Below the pieces are notes generated by a model that saw only the letters and a list, made by a program, of their open reading frames with translations, was not told where the DNA came from and made no database searches. Of a DNA stretch of 64,000 nt, positions 32,905 to 46,778 are shown piece after piece (within the stretch, counting starts at the first letter, position 1; each line of letters opens with the position of its first letter). The stretch lies in the NCBI GenBank assembly GCA_963691815.1, contig OY829650.1, positions 28,139,195 through 28,203,194 of the forward strand, in the 5' to 3' direction. The stretch is from Echiichthys vipera (Eukaryota > Chordata > Actinopteri > Perciformes > Trachinidae). The position numbers and the translations under genes are program-made.

Positions 32905-35900
32905 ATGGTGAGTGGCAGTCCAGAGTGAAGATATTCCCCTGGCTTTTATCGGGCCTAGCTATTATCACAACACTGGCTAGCCTGGTTAGCTAAAGCTGTG
33001 CCAGTGAGCTGGGTTATCCAAGAGCGAATAACAGGGACGACAGACGTTGCTCTTCACTTGTTTGACAGCGCTAACCTTATAATGAGTTTGTAATAGCAAG
33101 CAAATTAACTGTCGTTTTATTATTCAGAGTCATATTTCACGTGTGTAGGCGGCTCTGAGTGCAGACACTGCTGACGTGAACTAGCTGGACAAGCTAGCGC
33201 TATGTTAGCTCCTGTCACTGGCCGGACCCGAGCTAACGTTACCAGAGCTAACATTACCTGCTGTCATAGTTTGCTCAGCCAGGCAACACATTGTCCTTTA
33301 GCGAACCATATCCACATAAACATTTGTATTTGCATTATGGCTACCCAGCTACAGCAAGCATTCAGGGCTGTCAACGTTAAATCCAGTTGTCTTTTGTAAA
33401 TTGAGTTCACATCCATCGCAGTCGGTGTCTTTCATTTCTAACTTCAGCCATTGTCAACGTGGAACCAATACAGTTCATTCATGTATGCAACAGAATGGAA
33501 TAAAGATTACATTCATATTAAGCTGAACATACAGTTGTATGTTGTTTAACTTTCTGAAAACGTATCTTACCTGTCGACGCCACCGTTGTCTCCAGTGGGA
33601 TGTGAACGCCTCACCAAACACAATTTATTATTTTGCTCATTTAAAGTTGGTTGCGTTTCTCGGCTCACATACACACATTGTAAACAACACTCGGGTGTTT
33701 TTGGAATTGCTTCTCACCATTGTCAAATTCGGCATTCATGTAATCTCTGCGGCAGCAAGTATTTTAATAAAATGTCTAAATGTTTATACAGCTAGTTATG
33801 TTCTTAGTACTCCTTCAGTCTTCTTAAATAAACACTCAAACTAGTTGTTGGCCTTGAGTCATGCGAACCAATAATCTAGGTGGTACTGCTAGCTGAGTGG
33901 GAATGTGTGTGCTGAATCTGCCACACAGTTATGTCTGAAGACGATATTACATTTGCTGATGTTAAACTTGCTCTCCCTAGAAAGATACAAACATTAATTG
34001 GAATTCTGGTTACTGCAAATTTCAGGCCAAATTGTCAACCTCATCTGCTCCATAAGATCCTTTAGTTCCATAACTTACTTTGCCATATTGTGACATTTGC
34101 ACACTAAAACAAACAAACAAATTATGAGTGAATGTGTTGTAATGATGAAGCGCTGCAGGCACTGTAACGGTCTTCTCTTTACCTGCAGGTGCTGTTGGCA
34201 GCGGCGGTGTGCACCAAGGCCGGCAAGGCCATTGTATCGCGGCAGTTTGTGGAAATGACCCGGACACGTATTGAGGGTCTACTGGCTGCATTCCCTAAAC
34301 TGATGAACACGGGCAAGCAGCACACCTTTGTGGAAACAGACAGTGTTCGCTATGTGTACCAGCCACTGGAGAAACTCTACATGGTCCTCATCACGACCAA
34401 GAACAGCAACATCCTGGAGGACTTGGAGACACTCAGACTCTTCTCCCGCGTGGTAAGGAACCATGGAGCTGACTTTCTTTGTCTGTCTTATACTTAACAT
34501 GTCCCATCGCAGCAAATGGCAATCGCTTTAATAATTTGCCTTCTATCGCCGTAAGTCCATACTAGTTACATACATTTATCAAAATGACTGTAGGTAGGCC
34601 TAATGGATGTACACTTTTTCAACCTATCCAGTCACTGAATCCTGTCAGCCAGATTCTTGTTATCCCCTTTGAGTTATTCAGTGTTTTCCCCAGGTTTACA
34701 CTTACACAGCGCACTGTAGCGGATTGCCTGACTGTTCTTTTTTTAGCGTGCCAGTCTGTGTTTAATCAGACAATTTAATGGTTAGGTTTGTATTGAAGGG
34801 TCAATCCCCACATGGATAAATGAATCAGTGTTAAAAGGCGTTAAAAATCACCAGACAGAAGGATCACAATTATACGAGCAAAAATCAGAGACACAATGCA
34901 AACCCTGTTTAAATCAGTCCAAAGTCAAATCAAAAAACACTTTATGGTTTCTTTAAACAAGTGAATCTCCAACGCTGTCGGAGTTTTCTGAGAATTGTAA
35001 ATGTGTAACCATTGGAGCCAGAATTAACATGTCATTGTGTAAATACGATAAATAACATAAGGCTGTTTAGTTTGTTTACTAAAAGGACAGAGCTGTTCTA
35101 TAGGAAAGGGATCCCTAAATGACTTCTGTTGTGATCTGACTCTATTAAGAAATATAATTGAAGAAAATTAACTTGACGTTCAAGGGGGGCGGGGGATGCC
35201 GTTGGAGGGGCACAGCACCCCCCTAATGTAACGGTAGGCGAAACACTGCTATTCTAACATGCACTGTAGCAGTCTCCAGTATCTCAGTGCGCAAAGAGGA
35301 TTCTGGATATCCAACAGTATATACTGTACACTAGTAGCTTAAAATAAAGAGAAGGGATTACAGGATCATCTTCTGTAATAATCCAGTGTAAATTTACAGG
35401 TAGAAAAAATTATGAGCAATTTTATTATTTTACTGACCTAAATATTAAGTGTAGCTGTCAGGTAATGCTTGACAAGCACAGGCAACAAAACACTAAAGAT
35501 AGGAAAAACAAATTATGTATAAGTTGAGGCAAAGTCACGCGCAACACTGGATTTAATTATGACACAACTGAAAGAGGAGAATATTATTTGGGGAGTAATC
35601 AGAAAATTGAATAAGAACTGCTGACTACCTGTTATATCTCCAGGTAGCGTCAGAGACAACAGTAAGACAACATCCTGAAAGCCTTTAGTATTTAGTAAAT
35701 CAATCAATGAAATTGTTGTCTGAATTATTTAATTCCGTTATGTAACAGGAAACCTGCTGCTGTATGTCATTGCTGTTCAAGTGATCTAGAGCTGCAGCAT
35801 TATGGCCAAAATGATAATCACGATCACTATCAGTATTGAGATCACAATGATTTACCATGATTATTCATTGATTTTAATGGACAAAATATAAGTATTGCAC

Positions 35901-38900
35901 CTTCACCTTTAAATAAACAAAGCATTGTTTCACTATGATGTTGTGCTACATTCCTGCTAATGTACACATCTTTGCATCAGAATCTTCTAGAAGAAAAATC
36001 TGAATAAAATTGTGCTACATTCCTGCTAATTAAAATTTCTTTGAATCAAAATGAGACTTCCATTAAGTAGGGCTGTCTTTGATTTTTAAGAAAAAAAAGA
36101 TTTTGTTGACGAATGGATTAGTTGATTTAATCTACAGATCTGTAAAACTGAGTTTCTCTACAAAGAATCATGCAAAATCACCACTTTAAGGGTCTACGCA
36201 CACTTACCATTCCATCTATGCCCAAGCATGAATGACAGCTGAAGTCTAGTTTGTTGGACCAGTGTGAGTACAATTGTTACAGGCTTAAGCACGATGCACT
36301 TTCCAGCCGAGGCCCGGTTGAGAGAGAGGGGGGCTTTAGTAAAGCACGATTGCACATGTATGAGAACGTGCATGTGCACATGTACGACAAGAGCATTGGT
36401 GGCGGACCTGAGACTATTTATATGCGACTGTTCCCCGCAAGAGACATTTTAAAAATATGTCCCAGAACAGTTTGCGGTGGTCTGATGCAGAGGTGGAGAG
36501 TTTACTAGGCTTGTCAAAAATATCGATACTAGGGAAATAATTGATACTCAAAATGAGTAATGGATTAGATGCTAACTTGAGTCAACAGTGCCGTCTCTGC
36601 CTCCTCCAGTTGATGAGTAACATCACCCAGCAGCGCTACAGACAGCTGCAGCTCATCTATCTGAGCACATGAACGCTGCTTCATCATGCTAACAACACTG
36701 AGCTGACTGAACACAGCTAGAGTTGCTGCTGGAGGACCTTTTTAAGAACAGTTCTAGTAGAAAATGAACAAAGTGCTGTTTGACAGTGTTTAGCATACGA
36801 GGCTAACGACCAGCGAAAAGGCTAAAGATGTAAAAGTGAACAGAGCTAAAGTGAAGCTAAGCAGCTAACGCCATCAGTCCTGCCTGTTAATTTAACAGGA
36901 TGATACAATAACATGTCTAGGAAGTCAACTAGCAATGGACAGAAGCAGTGGAGGTCTGCTTTACCAACTCTACTTAATCAGCAGCGATAATATGGAGCCA
37001 AGTCAGCAGAAACACAGAAGATAAACAGGATTGTAGCTGAATACATTAGTATCGACCAGATCTCTGTTCACACTTTATCGACTTTGAAATTCCAGTATTG
37101 TGACAACCTAGTCTTCGCTGAAGATTTGGTCAGATGAAAATGTTCAAAAGCAGTTGGACAACAAAAACTTTGAGAGTTGATGATGTGTACGCAAGAAGCA
37201 ATCATGCTGTGGCCCGGATCGTTTGAATAGTGCGAGTACACGCTGGGCCTGGGCCGCAGGGGAGGAGGGAGGAGGGGCAATCATGCTTAAGGTCGGCTCA
37301 GATCATCTGGGCCAAGTGTAAGTTGAGCCTAAATCATGTTTACCAGAGATGTGCTCATAAGTTTCTTCGAAATAAGTCAGTCAGCCTGAAAAAGCAAAAA
37401 AAAGACCAATATTAAAGAAATCTTAGTCGAAAGACCAAATTGATCGATAAGTTGACTTATTGACTACGAGGGGGCAGCCTAAAAAATAAGGTTCTTTTCA
37501 TCTGAAATCTGTGCATCTCTTTGAAACAAAATATAAATAAAGTTGTCTCTCTGCCTTCGGCTTCAGACATTTGGTTTTCCTTTTGCCTGGATGACATCTG
37601 CTCGCTGTTGTACGTTAGGCTACTCTTCTACTCTGGATGAAGCCGCAACATTAAGAAAAGCTTTTTACAGGCTGCAGCTGCTGGATCAACAAACAGCAGC
37701 ATGACAGTTTCCCAAAACTTCGTGATCGCCCCCTAATGGCTGGGTAATTTTGAGCGGTGAAGCACTAAAACTTTACGAACACATACTTCAGTGGGAAATG
37801 GGGTCAGGGTTCATTTTTACATCAAGCTCTGCTAATAATATTGCACAGTAACTGGTGTTTCTTTGACATGTGTAAAATAGCAAACATTAAACGCTTTGTT
37901 AGAAACAAAAATGATGGGAAGACTAGTGTTTAGGTTCAGCAGAGAAATGCTTAAACAATCTGTGTTTGGAGGTGTCTTCTCTTTCAGCATCAGAGACATC
38001 ATGATCAGTGGTGGAGGTGTCAGCAGTCACGCTTTTAGCCTAGTCACGTAGAAATAATGTTTCTGTCACTTTTCCTAAAGTTACTCTCTGCACAATGTGC
38101 CAGATGTTAAAATATTTGCTCCGGTTCAGTTGTCTGATTCGTTTTTCTTCCAGATCCCAGAATACTGTCGTGTGCTGGAGGAGAGCGAAATATCGGAGCA
38201 CTGTTTTGACCTGATCTTTGCCTTCGATGAGATCGTGGCACTAGGCTACAGAGAGAACGTCAACCTGGCTCAGATCCGCACCTTCACAGAGATGGACTCC
38301 CATGAGGAGAAGGTTTTCCGTGCTGTCAGAGAGGTGAGATCACACTGTTGTCTGTATGCTTTATTGGATAAAATCCATTTAAGTGATCCTTATGGACAAA
38401 TCAAGGCATTGCTGTGTACTGTGACATCTTATACAACTTTACATCTAAAGTGGTAGACACGACTACTGTACTTTATACATTTACACAAATCTCCAGATGT
38501 GTTGATTATTATTTTACAAACATTTATCACCCTTTGTGTTGAAAATAATTTTCTAGCGCTGCATTAGTTAAACAGCAGTTAAGAGCCCTTTAAGACCTGA
38601 AAGTCCGAACCAAGGGTCACGTTTTGATACATTGTATATATTTCATTATTGTTGTTATTTTTGTTTTCACATTGCAATGATGCAAGTGCACAGGACAACG
38701 CTCCATGACATACCTGCTTCCTGTTGTCATCACCTGTACTTAATGTGATTGATTGGTTTGTGGAAGGGCTCTAGAGTCCTGCTTTCTCCATAGCTAGTCA
38801 CTGCACCTACTTGTTTTGTTCTGTAGTTGGGAATCCTGACGCGGGAACTTTGTTTGCATTATGGGGAGCGGCAGCATTTATTCAGAGAAAAACTGAAACC

Positions 38901-41900
38901 TACCCTGTACATTTATAACAACTGCTAATTTCTAATAAGCCAGCGCATCTCTTGACGCTGCAGTATTTTACCAACACGAACTTGAATATAAGCATGTTAA
39001 CAGGAAAAACAACTTACTGTACAGTTGAAGAAGCATGAGCAGATCCCCATGCACACAAATCACAAGGGAGAAATTAAAAGGGTGTTAGTTGTCGCTGCTG
39101 AGTATAACTGAGCTGTCCGCATCAGTCTTCCAGTAACGAGTAGTTCCACGAACGGTGCTTTTGACCCATACATGCTCCAGTAACAGACACCAAACTAAAC
39201 ACAAAAATGTAGCAAAGTTCATGGGAGATGCTGCCCACCGCATCTGTGGGTTAATTGCACACATGCTTCTAAATACATTTTACAGTCCCCACACATCTAT
39301 ATTTAGTCTCAAATGCGAGTTTAACTTTGGTTCCGATCAAACTGAAAAGTCAGAAATTACGGACCAAATGAGATCGGTGTGAAAGCACCAGTGATGTATT
39401 CCTATCTGTGTTTAACTGTCGTATTATTAAGAACCACTTAAATTGTTGTTTTTTAATTCACAGACCCAGGAAAGAGAGGCCAAGGCAGAGATGAGGAGGA
39501 AGGCCAAGGAGCTGCAGCAGGCTAGGAGGGACGCTGAGCGCTCGGGAAAGAAGGTGCCAGCTTTCGGCGGCTTTGGCAGCGCCGGCATGACCAGCGTCTC
39601 CTCAGGGTCCATCATCACAGACACTATCGTTGAGCCTGAGAAGCCCAAGATCACATCAGTTCCAGTCAGGTACAACTCCAACAAATACACGTGCATCGCT
39701 TTTTGCGATTGGGTTGCTTTTGTGGCCAGCCATTTAAGTTTTTATTGGGGGTGTTTTAGAAGTTGACACTCTTCTTAATGGTTGAAGAACACTGTTCAAA
39801 GGTGGTTTGTTTTTCCTTTCCAGACCAAGTGGACCCAGTAAGGCTCTGAAACTTGGTGCTAAAGGGAAAGAGGTGGACAACTTTGTTGACAAGCTCAAGT
39901 CTGAGGGTGAAACCATCATGCCCACCACAGGAAAGAGGGGCTCGGATGTATCTAAAGCTCTACCACCACCAGTCAATGTGGAGAGGTAAACACACATCAC
40001 AAGCTTTATGATTCAACATAATTGTTAGTTCTTTTATATCGATAAACTTTTGGACTTGTAGCAGTTATCAGAGTTAATTGTGGGTCGGCTGCTCTGCAGG
40101 GGCTGTTGTTTCAATTGTACTCTGTGCGGAGGCGTGACAAATATTTATCAGTAATGACCAAAAACATGTCAAAACATTTCTAAAAACAACTCTGTCGACA
40201 TGGAAAATTCAGATTCAGCCCTAACTATGACATAAGTACGAAGTGGATGTAACATGATATGAAGAACAAATATTTTCAGTCAAGCTCAAATCAAACAGTC
40301 TACACTTCCCTCAAAGATATTGTTTGTTTTTATGACTTCATAGGCTATTCTGTAATTTTCCTCCATAATTTCCTTTAATAAAGTCGATATTTTAATACAT
40401 TTCCAGCGCTGCGTTGGATACAAAGTTGTATACAACAGTAGCTGCTCTTAGTCATACTCACACCAGTCTGTTCATGAAGCTGTTCATTTCAAAGAGTTAA
40501 GAAGTATTCATCTCTCATACATTATTATTATTATATTGCTTAAATTAAATTTGAAATAATAAAAATATTAAACAAGTTTTCAAAATCATAAAAAGGAAGC
40601 AGCACTCTCTGAGACACTGGGGGCGTGTCTGCTGGAGGCAATAAAACCACGCCCAATCGCGGGACAGGTGCCTCTCCCAACTCTCCCAGTCAGTAATGAA
40701 CTGTCAGTTATGACTGTTAGTTGTTGTTAGATATAAGTATTAGACGGACTATAGTTCTGTAGGTGACACCAAAGCATTTTGACAGTAAGTATGAGCACAC
40801 ACGCGTTTTATAAGCATGTGAAGTCGATCTTATGTTAGGATGTGGTCGCAATCGCAATGCTAATTTCCATTAGTGCTTTAATGGTAATTCCATGTGTGTT
40901 AGCATTGAGCTAATGGACTTTTTAATTAATTAATTTTTTATTGTAAATTTGTAAATATTGCAATGATACAAATAAACAGTAGCATAAAGCACTAAGCATT
41001 AATTATTTGCCTTGTTGTAGGAGTTATTGTTCTTGTTCGGATCATATCATGATCGATCGTTTCCGTTTTCCATTTATGGTAATTCTACTTATGTGTTAGC
41101 ATTGAGCTAATGCCTGTGACTTCATAAAGGTTCAGTTTTTGGACTCGGCAGCTTGTAAAAACGTAGTTCTGGGTTCTTTACCGTCTTGGACATAAATCCT
41201 ACCACAAAGCAGCTTTTTTAATTGGCGAGGAGGCATCCTCTCAAAACAGAATTGATGTAGAGCAGTGTGGCCCAAAATATCTGTAACTCCAAAAATGTGA
41301 AAAACCTTTTCCTTTACACGGACTTTAAAGCCTGTTTGGATGTGTTTCCTCTCCAGTGTACACCTGCGCGTGGAGGAGAAGATCTCACTGACTTGCGGCC
41401 GTGACGGCGGCCTACAGAACATGGAGGTGCTGGGCATGGTCACGCTCCGAGTCACAGATGACAAGAACGGACGCATCCGCCTCATTATCAACAATAATGA
41501 CAACAAAGGATTGCAGCTGCAAGTAGGTCCACCACATATTCTAAACATTTGCTGGAGACACTGTTATGCCATACAACAATACTGCTTGTGGTTATACTGT
41601 ATTATGTAAATAATATTTTTTAATCAGAGGATGCTACAGTTCAGGATATCACCTTTCATGCCTTTTAAACATGCGTTTAACAAAGAGGGAAAACTATTTC
41701 CAAAAACATCAGCATCTAAAACAATAACTCAAATCGTTGTCGTTTAAATGATCCAAACTGTAATGTGTGCTGAAATTATATTGACTGGATATTTCTGTCT
41801 CCTTTTCTCAGACACATCCCAATGTGGACAAGAAGTTGTTCTCAGCTGAATCAGTGATTGGCCTGAAGAACCCAGAGAAGTCCTTCCCTCTCAACAATGA

Positions 41901-44112
41901 TGTTGGTGTGCTGAAGTGGAGACTACAGACCACAGACGAGGCCCTCATACCTCTAACCAGTAAGTGCCAATACGTGTGCTTTATCCGGGGACTCTGGAGT
42001 GAAGCCAGTGTGATGTGATGCTGCTCTTGTCCAGCGAAGACACTGATGTGACCGATTATATGATATATAAACTGTTTCGTTCCTTCCTCAGTAAACTGCT
42101 GGCCTTCAGAGAGTGGTAGTGGCTGTGATGTCAACATTGAATACGAGCTGCAGGAGGAGAGCCTAGAGCTCAACGATGTGGTCATCAGCATCCCTGTACC
42201 GTAAGTATATCTACTAAACAATTGGATGAGCTCTCAACAAATTTATGTCGTGGGTTATTGATGCGGTAAAAGTCTCAGTTGTAGTTGAGACATACTGTCC
42301 TCAGACCTGAGATCAACATAAACTAATAGTGTGAAAATGTAACTGTTGTGAGAGTGTCTGAAATAGCATTTAGGGACCATCTATAGGACTTAAAAACCTG
42401 GTTAATATTGTAGTTTTATTTAAAAGACAATGTTCCACGATATCAACAAGCCTTCATGTCAGGCTACATCCACACTAATGAGTTTTCATTTTAAAAACTA
42501 TAAGTTTTTATGTCTAGTGTCCTGGCTACTTCATACAAAACATTTCTAAACCTATTTTAGTCTGGACGGGCAGAAACAGAGACTTTTGGAAACAATGATG
42601 CAGACACCCATGTTGGCATCCCGCATATATACATGATTAAACATAGTTATTTTAAAAGTGCAAACAGCTGCGCGCTATAAGTCTACCGCCTGTTAAAGAC
42701 ACCGGCAAATTATTTCAGATTCTAATTTTGAATGTGTCAGAAAAAAATCAGCAAGGAGACTGTGAGAACCTGGGCTGGTAGCCAGGCTACCTTCTTGTTC
42801 TTTTCAAAGTGATCCCATATTTTAGACGTTTTTCTCGACATGATTGGCTATTAATTATTAACTGTTTACCAAGATGTACAACCAAGGGAGCTGGCATCTT
42901 ACAAAAAACAAAAACACTGAGTGAGCGTCACAACTTCCTGTATCTGGCCCTTCAAATTAAAAGCCCTCCAGCCTTTTAGGCCAGCCGCCAGTCACATAGA
43001 TTTTCACTTAATTTAGACAAGAAACAGCTCCAAATGTTTTTTGTTTTTTTGTTTTTTGTCTGCTAATGATTTTGTGGCAGCCCTACATTTTGAGGCTGAA
43101 ATATTCCTTTAATCTATTGGCATGCATGCCACTTCAAATCCTCAGTTCTCCGTATGTGCATGCGTTTATTATATGTATCGACATGTTTGTGTTTTCCTGT
43201 TCCACTGCAGGTCTGGTGTGGGCGCTCCTGTGATTGGTGATCTGGATGGAGAGTACAAACACGACAGCAGGCGAAACATTCTGGAGTGGTGCCTACCTGT
43301 CATTGATGCCAACAACAAGACCGGCAGCCTGGAGTTCAGCATTGCCGGACAGCCCAATGACTTCTTCCCTATCAATGTGTCCTTTGTGTCCAAGCGCAAC
43401 TACTGCGACATCCAGGTGGGTTACCTGTCATGGTTTCTGTGTGTGAAGGAAACTGCTCACCACTGTCTTCATGAGTTTAGATCATACACTGTAAGGGCGC
43501 ACTCACACTGTCCTTCCGCACCGCGCCCTGGGCTTTAGGGTACTTGTCCCCCCTCCCTCTCCCCCTGCGCCCAGGGCCTGTTTGTACTCACACTGCCTGG
43601 GCCTCGCGCAAATGCTTCTTGCTGTCTATACGTCATCACGCCGTAACACGTCACACGCATTGATTGACGTCACCGCGATGCGTCTCTTTGTTTACAAATC
43701 TTTCCATAGACCTCAGAGTTTTTGTGCGTCTTGTCCGACTGTTTTTTCCACTTCCGCATCACACCAACGTGAACCTTTTGCCGCCATTGTTGTTGTTGTT
43801 GTAAATGTCCGCGCATGGTCCATCCTTCTATTTACTATATCCCAATAGGCGCACATAAATGACGTCAGAACCGCCGTAGGCATCGTACACGTGCGCGCGC
43901 TCGTGCTTGTACATGTGCAAACGCACTCTACAAAAGCCCACCTCTCTCAGACGGGCCGTGGACGGCCCGTTGGCCGCAGTTATGCGCGGAGCGGGTGCAC
44001 TCAAACTGCTCAAACGCACTAGGCTTTAGCCGAAAAAAACGGTTTTGGCCCGGTGCAGAAGGACAGTGTGAGTGCGCCCTAAAATGTTGCACTCAGTATG
44101 GCTGTAGCTCAC

Positions 44113-44148
<36 letters not shown>

Positions 44149-44515
44149 ATCAAAGGGAGCCATATCAAGATGGTTTGTTTACGTTTTTAAAAATCGGCCA
44201 ATATGTTGTCAGACTTTTAGGAATTCCCAAATATCGACGTCAGGTATTGGCCTTAAAAACTAAGTATTGGTGGCCCATGATAGAAATGTCATGTATAGAT
44301 TAGTGTGTAAAGTGTAGACATGCAGGCTAGAGTTGAGACAGCTGAGCTCTCTCCTGATTGTGCTCAGTAATGTCCTTGATGAACTACACCAAGTGTTTAT
44401 TCCCTTTCTTCTTTTTTTTCCCCAGGTTACCAAAGCGACTCACGTAGACGGGGACAGCGCCGTTAGATTTTCTTCAGAAACCTCCTTCGTCGTCGACAAA
44501 TATGAAATCCTGTAA
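32905..44515 (+). CDS. arcn1: Coatomer subunit delta (archain 1)
   Basis: Delta-COP, part of the seven-subunit COPI coat that moves cargo from Golgi to endoplasmic reticulum and within the Golgi. Ten coding exons: 32905-32907, 34189-34452, 38154-38333, 39464-39669, 39824-39985, 41357-41522, 41812-41959, 42092-42200, 43211-43415 and 44426-44515. All are GT-AG, and phases close to 1533 nt, giving 510 residues (human 511). Residues 1 to about 140 form the longin-type domain (KAGKAIVSRQFVEMTRTRIE, FDEIVALGYRENVNLAQIRT). A charged helical linker follows (EREAKAEMRRKAKELQQARR), then a Gly/Ser-rich stretch. From about residue 270 comes the mu-homology domain (VHLRVEEKISLTCGRDGG, NILEWCLPVIDANNK), ending VDKYEIL. 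The first coding exon holds only the ATG. No damage is seen. Fish can carry arcn1a and arcn1b; the paralogue is not decided here. Confidence 0.97.
36190..37329 (+). mobile_element. Harbinger-type element with Myb/SANT remnant
   Basis: Flanked by TAA on both sides (36187-36189 and 37330-37332). The ends 'gggtctacgcacacttacc' and the inverse of 'ccaagtgtaagttgagcc' are diverged versions of the family termini. At about 36463-36506 the frame reads NSLRWSDAEVESLL, the clearest Myb/SANT motif among the copies. The motif is then broken by an insertion at about 36507-37111 and resumes at about 37112. It is older than the copies at 22798 and 43495, judged by divergence of its ends. Confidence 0.75.
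36507..37111. mobile_element. Innermost insertion in the nested stack
   Basis: It interrupts the Myb/SANT remnant. The left end 'aggcttgtcaaaaatatcga' and right end 'ccagtattgtgacaaccta' are imperfect inverted repeats, and the interior has no transposase frame. The termini look hAT-like, but the target duplication is not clear. Confidence 0.6.
43495..44079. mobile_element. Harbinger-type element, intact ends
   Basis: The ends 'gggcgcactcacactgtcct' and the inverse of 'aggacagtgtgagtgcgccc' are nearly perfect inverted repeats. They are flanked by TAA on both sides (43492-43494, 44080-44082). It is the same family as 22798-23360, in reverse orientation. The Myb/SANT-like remnant is read on the minus strand near 43690-43795 and is interrupted by a deletion. 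It sits in arcn1 intron 9 and is followed by an A-run at about 44117-44142. Confidence 0.85.
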
Positions 44516-45410
44516 AAAATATTCAAAGAGAACGACAAAATCAAAAAATCACCAAGAAAAAAAAAGTCCAAATCTATGCTACAGAGAAAGATCGAAGATT
44601 TCTTGCCTGCCCACCCTGTATACTATTTCAGAGACTGTGTACATCGACAGGACTACGTCAGCCCTCTGGCAAAGCCTCTTCCTGTGGTGGAGCAGAGCAG
44701 TGGTGGTGTATTTATATGTTTGTATGAGAGAGGATCATCTATATATAGAGTAAATTGAACAGGAAAAACCAACAAACACAAAAAAGAAAACTACACTGAT
44801 GCTGTTGTGTTCGCCAAGCAGAACTGTAAAGAGGACTTCAGACTAAGTAGAGGATGACTGCGGGGGTGCAGGAGAGGCCAGCAGCCGTCTCCTCGTCAAT
44901 CTATCAGTAAAACCCTGCCAGGAGGTAGAGAGGGAGAACAGGGACCTGAGGCCACTGTATCAGTCTCCGCTAGAAAGAGCGCTGGTAGTTTAGCATCCTC
45001 CACACCCTTCCGTCTGCAGTCACGTTGTAATGGTTCATCAATAATAATGGGGTTCTTGCTTTCTTTCTTTTCACATTTTCTTATCCATAATAACTGCAAA
45101 ATCGTAGCTGTCGCAATCATTATAAGCCTGTCACTCTTTAATCGTTAAACTATTGTGATTTGATCTATTGATATCTCACTTCAGATGATTGTTTTTGGGT
45201 TTTTTTCTTTCTTGTGACGACGCAGAGTTGTCGTTTTTTTGTAGGTAACACTTAAATATGGCTCTGTGCTCAGTATATTGTCTGTACTGTTTGCGGTTAT
45301 CATCAGCAAAATTGTTGTCCTTTTATTTTTAACGGATATTTTTTACTGTTTGCTGTATAATTTGTCATTGTTTACCACTAATCTGGAAATTAAAATTTGA
45401 CAGTGAAGAG
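44516..45410 (+). other. arcn1: arcn1 3' UTR
   Basis: Sequence after the TAA at 44513-44515. The first good polyadenylation signal is the variant ATTAAA near 45389, which would give a 3' UTR of about 0.9 kb. T-rich elements follow. Open frames in this stretch are short and not conserved in type. Confidence 0.5.
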
Positions 45411-46778
45411 CAGGACTTTGTAAGGAATTTTCAGCTGTAGAGCAAACCAGGAAATATATGTCACCATTGCATCTGTCGGATTTTTCTCATGGTCGCTTTT
45501 GTAACACCATTGCAACCACTCCTCACCTTGTTAAAAAGAGACGCCATGTTTCACTCGGGTCCGTTTCAGTCTGATGATCAGCCCTCAGATATCACAGAGT
45601 GAAAAGTACCTTGAACGCAGCCCAGAAACAACACCCAAGCCCTTAATCTGACATCCCACAAGGCGCTTTAGATCTCAGATCGGAGAGGATGTGTGTTGGC
45701 CTGATAGTGGAAATACACACTGACACACACACACACACACGGAGCAGGGATCACAGACTGGCAGCCTGATATTCGACCCCCTCCCCTCACATCAAAGGTA
45801 AGCAGAGACTACTGAAGCCCTGTTCGACCACCTAGTCATCCTTTACTTACATTCTCATCGGCATCAACATTATTCAAAATATAACATTTCTCTTTCATGT
45901 TCTTGTTTTTTTTTTCTTTTTTCATTTGTACTCCCCAAATTTCAATTTAGCAATGGTTGTGTGGATGTGGGGTTGAAAATGACTAGTTTGAGCATTTTTA
46001 ACTAAATTACTGAAGGGGAATCTTAACATTCCAGTGTACAATTAGAAAAAAAAGAATCTTTAATGGAATAAAATGTATTATTGAAAATGTAAGTCTGACT
46101 TGGGTTTTTGTTGTGTTAATGCACTTCCATTAGCTCCAGGACTTCACCTGGTCAGAATCATCAGTGCTGAATAATGTAAATTTGGTTCCATGCAGGCGTA
46201 GAGTTATTTAGTCTTTTTAGTAGTGAGGGAGTTTTAAGAATGGCATTTGTACTGTTGCTTCTCAGGTATTTCAACAACATTTAGCATTTGATAACAAATT
46301 GATTAAAAATGAAGTATGGGGTAAGAGGTGGTGCATGAACGCACAGTTTGCAGGTCTCTGCTGATGATGGTGGTGGTGCCTGCTGCCGTGGTCCTGCATG
46401 ACGCTTCCTGCTGCAATTATCACTGTTACTCATATAAACTATCATTAGTTTTATAAATTATAACATTTGTAGCTATAAAAACACCAGTGGTATGTCTCAC
46501 TGTATCGTAGCTGCTATTGCCGCTGCTCATCATTGATCATGTTTGCCAACAAAAAATGTAATTTTCATATTCTATCACCTTTGCTTGTTTCTACTATTCT
46601 GCTGTATTAACTGCCATAACATATAAGTCATTCACATTACTATAGATATTATTATAGTTACTGTTACTTTTGTGGTTGCTTGCATCTCTGGAAGTGTCAG
46701 TCTCTCTGTCTCTATCCATCTGTCCGTCTTTTCTCTCTTTCTCTCTCCTTTTCTTCCTCTCCAACCGGTGCAGACACG

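Larger units (their letters stand above)
36069..37480. mobile_element. Outer hAT-like element of a nested stack
   Basis: The left end 'agggctgtctttgattttt' and right end (inverse of 'aggctgccccctcgtagtca') resemble hAT-type termini with 'gactaa'-rich subterminal sequence (37415-37440). The Harbinger-type element at 36190-37329 interrupts it. A clear target duplication was not found. It lies in arcn1 intron 2. Confidence 0.6.

Noticed and set aside
43122..43538. 138-codon frame taken as a separate gene
   Set aside because: It contains arcn1 exon 9 (43211-43415) read through into flanking introns.
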